Shown here: positions 58,829 through 64,000 of the stretch, one piece after another
Layout: every line of letters starts with the position of its first letter
Position numbering within the stretch: position 1 is the first letter of the stretch
Source: Sordaria brevicollis
Taxonomy: Eukaryota > Ascomycota > Sordariomycetes > Sordariales > Sordariaceae
Length of the DNA stretch: 64,000 nt
Reading direction: 5' to 3'
Assembly (NCBI GenBank): GCA_033439795.1
Contig: JAUTDP010000008.1
Span: 806,001-870,000, forward strand
Made by a program: the position numbers and the translations under genes
The notes under the pieces: model-generated
The model's input: the letters and a program-made list of their open reading frames with translations, nothing else
Database searches by the model: none
What the model was told of the DNA's origin: nothing

Positions 58829-59407
58829 ATGTGCAGATACCAAATCTGGCGTTGGGCTTGCGATTACGAGGCCGAACGGCTTCTTCCCTACCCGGACGGC
58901 AGTTTTTGCCTCAAACTTGCAAAGGGTGATTTCGCACGGCTTCCTGAGGGTATCACTCATCCCTCCCAGTGTTCCAGAAAGGAGGCAGTCTCCCAGCACA
59001 TCATCGACCACCACTGCTACCAATGCCAAATGACTGCGCTGCATTGGATATTCTCGGAATGCTCCACCATCAACAGCTTCTTTCACGACAGGCAATGCAA
59101 AGGCTTCGTCCGGATCGTGTACAAGGAGGCCTTCCCGGGAGTCCCGGACTGGAATGCCAAGTCCAGAACGCAACTGACCCGCTGCATTGCAAAGAGAGAC
59201 GTCGACCATCAGCTCGGAGCCGACTATGCGAAGAGGTACGAGAAGGTGGACTATATAACGGCCGCCGGGCTTCGAATATCCATAACTATCGCCGACCCGC
59301 AGGAGGATAAAGATACCATCAGAACCAGGCTCGAAATTAATGAGGAAACCTACATGCACCCACCTAAAACCTACCTACACCCAGTTTTTCCAGGTCGAAC
59401 CTACTAA
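58829..59407 (+). CDS. Cys-rich hypothetical protein, family member 4
   Basis: Function unknown; 192 aa, intronless, no signal peptide. Starts MCRYQIWRWACDYEAERL, matching the family signature; the ATG at 58829 is chosen over an upstream in-frame one (58688) because similarity begins at Met-Cys. The core has SQCSRKEA, IIDHHCYQCQ and FSEC, so the first CX2C is kept while the second pair is reduced to one Cys. A DWNAKSRTQL stretch and a C-terminus without parallel follow. The last ~20 codons run into three spaced copies of an ACCTAC-x-ACACCCA unit, right at the edge of RIP block D, so the native C-terminus may have been replaced by transposon-end sequence. Confidence 0.72.
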   Translation: MCRYQIWRWACDYEAERLLPYPDGSFCLKLAKGDFARLPEGITHPSQCSRKEAVSQHIIDHHCYQCQMTALHWIFSECSTINSFFHDRQCKGFVRIVYKEAFPGVPDWNAKSRTQLTRCIAKRDVDHQLGADYAKRYEKVDYITAAGLRISITIADPQEDKDTIRTRLEINEETYMHPPKTYLHPVFPGRTY

Positions 59408-59413
59408 CACCCA
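59348..59413. repeat. Three spaced copies of a 15-bp unit at the edge of block D
   Basis: ACCTACATGCACCCA (59348-59362), ACCTACCTACACCCA (59369-59383) and ACCTACTAACACCCA (59399-59413). The last two are followed by GTTTTT/GTTCTT. They overlap the 3' end of the Cys-rich gene and border the AT-rich block, and may be subterminal repeats of the block D transposon. A hairpin CCCACTCAAAAAGTGGG follows at about 59428. Confidence 0.55.
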
Positions 59414-59449
59414 GTTCTTGGCGGGGCCCACTCAAAAAGTGGGACGGCC

Positions 59450-61180
59450 AGTTGGATGATACTTGATATTGAAATCCCCGTTTTTACCCGTTAAATTTTA
59501 TAATTCTAATATATTGAAATATTACGCTAATTTAGTCAAATTTTTTCGAAATCGAAATTAATATTTTACACTTTCACCAATACCTCCCTACACCACCACC
59601 TTAAAGCCTTACACTCTATTATACTATATAATACCTAATATTAAAAATATTGCCAAAATACGTAACATTATTCGAATTAATTAATTATAATCGCATTCGA
59701 ATCCCCTTAATTAAATACAATTATTATTAATCTATTTTTAACTATCGTATTAAATATTTACTAACGCTCCCCCATTTATTCAACCTCGCCTACGTAGCGA
59801 ATCTATCTCTTCTACCTCCTCTATCGATTCGAACGCTTCTTCCGCTACGTAAGTAATTAATTTAATTTTCGATAGTAATATTAAATAGGAAGTACCTATT
59901 AACGATCCTACATTTAATATACTATTCCAGCCTAATTTTAATAATATTTTTGCCTATTTTATTTCAATATACCGCCGCTACCGCTTTAGCCTTATAACCG
60001 AATATAACGACCTATTCTTTAAGAATTACCCTTTTCGGTTAATTAATTTAATTATTATTTAGTACGCTATTATAAAATATAACCTTACTTATAAAAAACT
60101 TAACCCGCCGGTAAACTTATATAAAAGGCGTAAAATTTCGATTAGAAAGTACGCGCCAAACTACCTATTCTCGGTTATTTTTCAATTTATAAAGAAGAAT
60201 AATTATTAATATATTATTAGAATTAAAAACTTTATATATAAAGGTTATCCTCTATTTCATTATTTTAATAATTATATAATATTTCAATTCTATTCCTTCG
60301 ATAACGAATATTAAAATTAATTCTATAATTTCTTCGGTTAACGGTTAATAATTATACGCGAAGCCTATATCCAATTTAAAGATAAATATCCCTATATCCT
60401 CCTTATTTATAAAAATTTAAATAATATATAATAATGGTTTAAAAGGATAGAAAGGGGAAGGTATTAAAATATATAAACCTTCGTTCGCTAATTCGAAACC
60501 TATCAATCGGTCGCAATCTACTATATAGAATTTAATTAATATAATAGCTTAAAAAAAGAGAATAATAATAATAAGGATAGAAATTACGAACCTACCGTTT
60601 TATAGTACGCATTTTAAGTAATAACGAAGTAATAAAGGATATAGCGGCGTTATTTATATACCTTCCTTCTTGATATTATTTATAAAACTAATCGGTATTA
60701 TATACCAATTGTATAGGGTATTATATTAATATTTAAAAAAATTTCAATACTAATTTTTTAAATAATTATTAATAATAAAAAGGACGAAGGATTTAGGTAA
60801 TTAATTAAATAAATTAAAAAGATTATTAATTACTTAAGTATTTTAGAATTAAAAATAATTATAACCGATAATAATACCTAATTAATTAAAATAATTAATC
60901 GAATCTTCCTTAATATCTAACGTTAACGTTATATTTAATATATTAATTATAATATCGTAAAATACCTTAAGGATAATTGGGTATATATAAAATAAAACGG
61001 CGCTTAGGAGGAGGATAGAAAATAATTTAGTAATAAGTTAAATAAGGAGGAGAGTAATAATAATAATTTTAATAACGAAATTGCCGCGGATCAATTATAA
61101 TAAGAGGCTATAGATTAATAAGATTAAAATAATATCGTAAAGCTCCGCTATATATATAAGAAAATTAAAACGGCTATTAT
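59450..61180 (+). pseudogene. Mutator-like (MULE) transposase relic, RIP-inactivated
   Basis: Plus-strand reading through stops gives the MULE core near 60660-60980: L-L-D-I-I-Y-K-T-N-R-Y-Y-I-P-I-V, where D-x-T-Y-K-T-N-R-x-x-M/I-P-L is typical of fungal MULEs, then L-I-K-Q-I-K, I-I-T-D-N, I-N-R-I-F, and Y-I-N-Y-N-I. This order (D...D-x-E/N...WHIN-like) matches the Hop/FAR1-type transposases. AT-rich, CA/TG-poor DNA with stops throughout. The left end near 59413-59450 carries the hairpin and spaced repeats; clear terminal inverted repeats were not found. Confidence 0.6.
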
Positions 61181-61329
61181 CATAGGGCTACCGCCCGGGT
61201 ATAGAACTCTAATTATAGCGACCAGAGCGTGGCTATACGCCCCGCTTCGATGCCCCAGCGTAGCGGTACGTATTCTACCCTCCCGCTTCAAAACCTCGCC
61301 GCTAATAAGTCCGCCTTATAGTTAGAATT

Positions 61330-64000
61330 TTCCTCCTTTATAGAACCTTAATAAAATTATAACGATTAATACGTATATTAATTATACTTCCCCGTTATAT
61401 TAAATTCTATTAATAATAAACCTAATAGAATAAAACTACCCCGAAATAGCGTTAAACGTAGAGGGGCTACCGATTAATTTCGTCGTAGCTACTACCGTAA
61501 GAGAATATTAATAATATTAATAATTTCAATAATAGTAATAGGCTATTTAGTAAGCTATTTATTAAACCGTCCAATAGGCCGCGCAATAAATTACTCCCTC
61601 TTAACTATCCCCCGAAGAAATCGCCGTTACGTTCGCCGCCGCTTTAACCGTTAAAACCGAATAGGCCGCTTAATAAGCCGCTTAATAGCTTAAATAAAAT
61701 CCTTTACCCTTTATTATTAATAAAATTACCGCGATTATTTATAACGCCGCTATTTAAAAAGCTATTAAAGAATAATAAAATAGATTCGAAACTTTTCGCA
61801 AAGAAAAACGCAATTTCGCTCTTAAATTCTTTACTAATAAAGAATTTACTTAAATAATTAAAGGCGCTATCCCTTCGATAGTAGGCCTAATTCCCTCCTT
61901 AACGATTAATATTAGCCCGAATATATTAATTATTATTAAAAAAGGCGTTCCCCATATAAAAAGAAAATGTAAATATTTTAAATAATTAATTTAGGATAAT
62001 ATTTTTACGAATTTTAATTTATAAATAAATAACCTTCGTCTTATATATAAAGAAGAATATAATATTAAAATTTAGAATATTAATAAATCGAATTAGGTAA
62101 TATTTTTAAAAATTATATTTATTAGTAAGAAGTTTAAAATTTAAACCTTTTAGCGTCGCGGAGGATTTAATAACGAATATAACCCTAAAGAATTCTTTAC
62201 CCATTTAAAAAAAATATTTAATAATAATAATAAAAAGAAGTAAACTTTTACGCGTCTTAAAACGGTTAAATAGCGAAAGAATTAATCCTTCTTTAATTAG
62301 TTCCCCGTTTTCGAAGAAAACTTTACTAAGGTTAATAGCTTTTTATAAAAAAACGATTCCCGTTTTATTTAATTAAATACTTTTATTTTTATTACTTTAT
62401 ACGAATAGATAATTAGCGTTTAAATATTTATAAATTACGAAGAATTTATTGATTAATTTAAAAAAATCGTATAGAAATTTAAAAATATTAGGAATTTCCC
62501 CGGCCACTATAATTATAACGCCTTTAATAATTATAAATACTTTAATAGCGGTCGTTTTCGTTAATCTTAGCGCTATAAAACCTCCGTTATTATAAAATAT
62601 ATTAAGGATATTAATAGAAATACTTATATAATTATAAATTATATTAAAATTAACCTTAATAACCCCGGCGAAAAGCGTACTAAATAAATCTTTATTAATA
62701 AAAAGAATAAGTATTATATATAAAACCTTTATTTATATTATAGCGTTAGCGGTTATATAATTTAAAAATATAAATACCGCCCTATTTAGCGTCTTAATTC
62801 GATTAATATTATTTCTATTAAAATTACGAAATAAATTATCCTTCTTATATTAAATAATAATAATAATAATTATTCCTCTACGGATAAATCGGGAAAAGAG
62901 TAATTCCTTTATAGAATTGCGTAAAGGAACGTTCTAAAGTATTAAATAAAGAAGCGGGAGTTGTAGAATTCTTAAAACTTATAGAAATAAATATTATTAA
63001 AATATTAATAATTATTAATAATAAAAACTATTTTTATACCTTTATTAATAAAGGTTATTAATATTATATTGTAATTAGTAAAAAGGTAATTAAAAAATTA
63101 AAAATTCCCGTTATCCCTATATTTAAAAGGGTAATAAAAGGTACGTCCGTAAAAATAAAGGGTATTATAATTAAAAGGATCGTATATTTTCGTACCGATA
63201 TTTACGGTTACGAATCGGTAATTTATATTTATATAATCCTTAGGTTAAAATTCTTAATTATTTTAGGAAAGTTTTAATTAATAATTATAAAAACGTATTC
63301 GGTTTTATATAAACATAAATTCTAATACGGGGCTACCGGCTATTAAATCCTTTATTTAAATTATTCCTTAAGGATTATTTCCCTTATAGAAGTAGAAATT
63401 AAAGAATTTATATATTATTTAATAATAATATTTATAATTATTATTAACCGTATTAAAAAAAAATAAGGCCGCGCTATAATAAAATTTACTATATTTATAA
63501 TAAGTTTATAGGATATTAAAAAAGCTCTTATTCTTAAAATCGATTTTATTAATAAAGAATTAAAAGAATATATCCTTCCCGAATTTTATAACCTTCTCTA
63601 CGTTTAGAAATAGTCCGAAGTAAATAAAATAAACCCTTATTATTTAAATATAAATTATAAAATCGAATTCTAATAGGATAAATAAAATAACGAATTCCCC
63701 TTCCCCTATAACCCGTTATATAATATATTTAAAAACGAATTATTAATTCTAAAGAAGATTTTAAAGGACCTCTTTAATAAGGGTTTTATTCGCGTTAATA
63801 ATTCCGCCGCTATTATACTAATATTCTTCGTTAAAAAGCCGAATAATAATTTATATTTCTATTATAATTATTATACCTTTAATATTATTACCCGCGCCGA
63901 CCGTTACCCTCTCCCCTTTATTAAAGAGACTTTCCGTATTATTATTAAATCGAAATAATTTACTAAAATAAATATAATATAAGTTTTCTACAAAATTTAT
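61330..64000 (+). mobile_element. Ty3/Gypsy LTR retrotransposon, RIP-mutated, 3' part outside window
   Basis: Plus-strand reading through stops gives a gag-like region with long charged stretches (61700-62700), a protease-like stretch (T-F-I-N-K-G-Y, G-T-S-V-K-I-K-G, 63030-63280), and reverse transcriptase from about 63730: L-K-D-L-F-N-K-G-F-I-R, F-F-V-K-K-P, T-R-A-D-R-Y-P-L-P-F-I-K-E-T-F. These are signatures of Ty3/Gypsy RT. The rest of pol and the 3' LTR are past the window end. A less AT-rich patch at 61180-61320 may be the LTR/primer-binding junction, but I could not confirm it. Confidence 0.75.

Noticed and set aside
59348..59413. Telomere-like or CRISPR-like repeat
   Set aside because: Three 15-bp units with unequal spacing do not match TTAGGG repeats, and CRISPR arrays do not occur in fungal nuclear DNA.

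Overview
The window looks like nuclear DNA of a filamentous ascomycete, most probably a Sordariomycete of the Neurospora/Sordaria type. The genes have 50-90 bp introns with GT..AG ends and CTNAC/CTGAC branch points. About 16 kb is AT-rich, stop-riddled repeat DNA in which CpA/TpG has almost vanished while CpG survives, the signature of repeat-induced point mutation (RIP). The AA13 LPMO at 25.8-27.1 kb is very like what I remember of the Neurospora crassa starch-active enzyme.

GC-rich gene islands alternate with four RIP-mutated blocks. Island 1 (1-7.3 kb) holds the end of an MFS transporter with a 1-bp frameshift and two small Cys-rich paralogues. Block A (7.36-12.15 kb) has 56-bp terminal inverted repeats, a dead Tc1/mariner transposase and an un-mutated solo LTR. 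Island 2 (12.2-27.5 kb) carries a secreted berberine-bridge-type oxidase, a flavin monooxygenase, an MFS transporter, a small secreted protein, a Baeyer-Villiger-type monooxygenase and a starch LPMO with CBM20. Block B (27.53-31.96 kb) is a Copia element with both LTRs and a 5-bp target duplication; its polymerase gene breaks off at a tRNA-like relic.

Island 3 (32-48.6 kb) carries a second small secreted protein, an RBR ubiquitin ligase, tRNA-Thr(AGU), a probable MITE, a 1690-residue NRPS-like enzyme with the layout of poly-lysine synthetases (A-T, then three membrane/hexapeptide-repeat modules), and a three-domain secreted protein. Block C (48.59-51.67 kb) is a Fot1/pogo-like DNA transposon with 95-bp inverted repeats and TA target sites. 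Island 4 (51.7-59.4 kb) has an F-box protein, a zinc alcohol dehydrogenase and two more members of the Cys-rich family, one with an in-frame stop. Block D (59.4 kb to the end) holds a dead Mutator-like transposase and then a Ty3/Gypsy element that runs off the window.

Three ideas are worth following. (1) A lineage-type family of Cys-rich intracellular proteins, starting M-C-x-[YF]-x-x-W-x-W-x-C-x-Y and carrying a CX2C...CX2C core, has four members in two clusters, each next to a RIP block. (2) An unassigned secreted domain occurs at three loci, once as a triple repeat. (3) A fungal Pls-like synthetase lies in a neighbourhood rich in flavoenzymes and transporters. Exon boundaries come from reading splice sites and checking that the frames join; no database search was possible.
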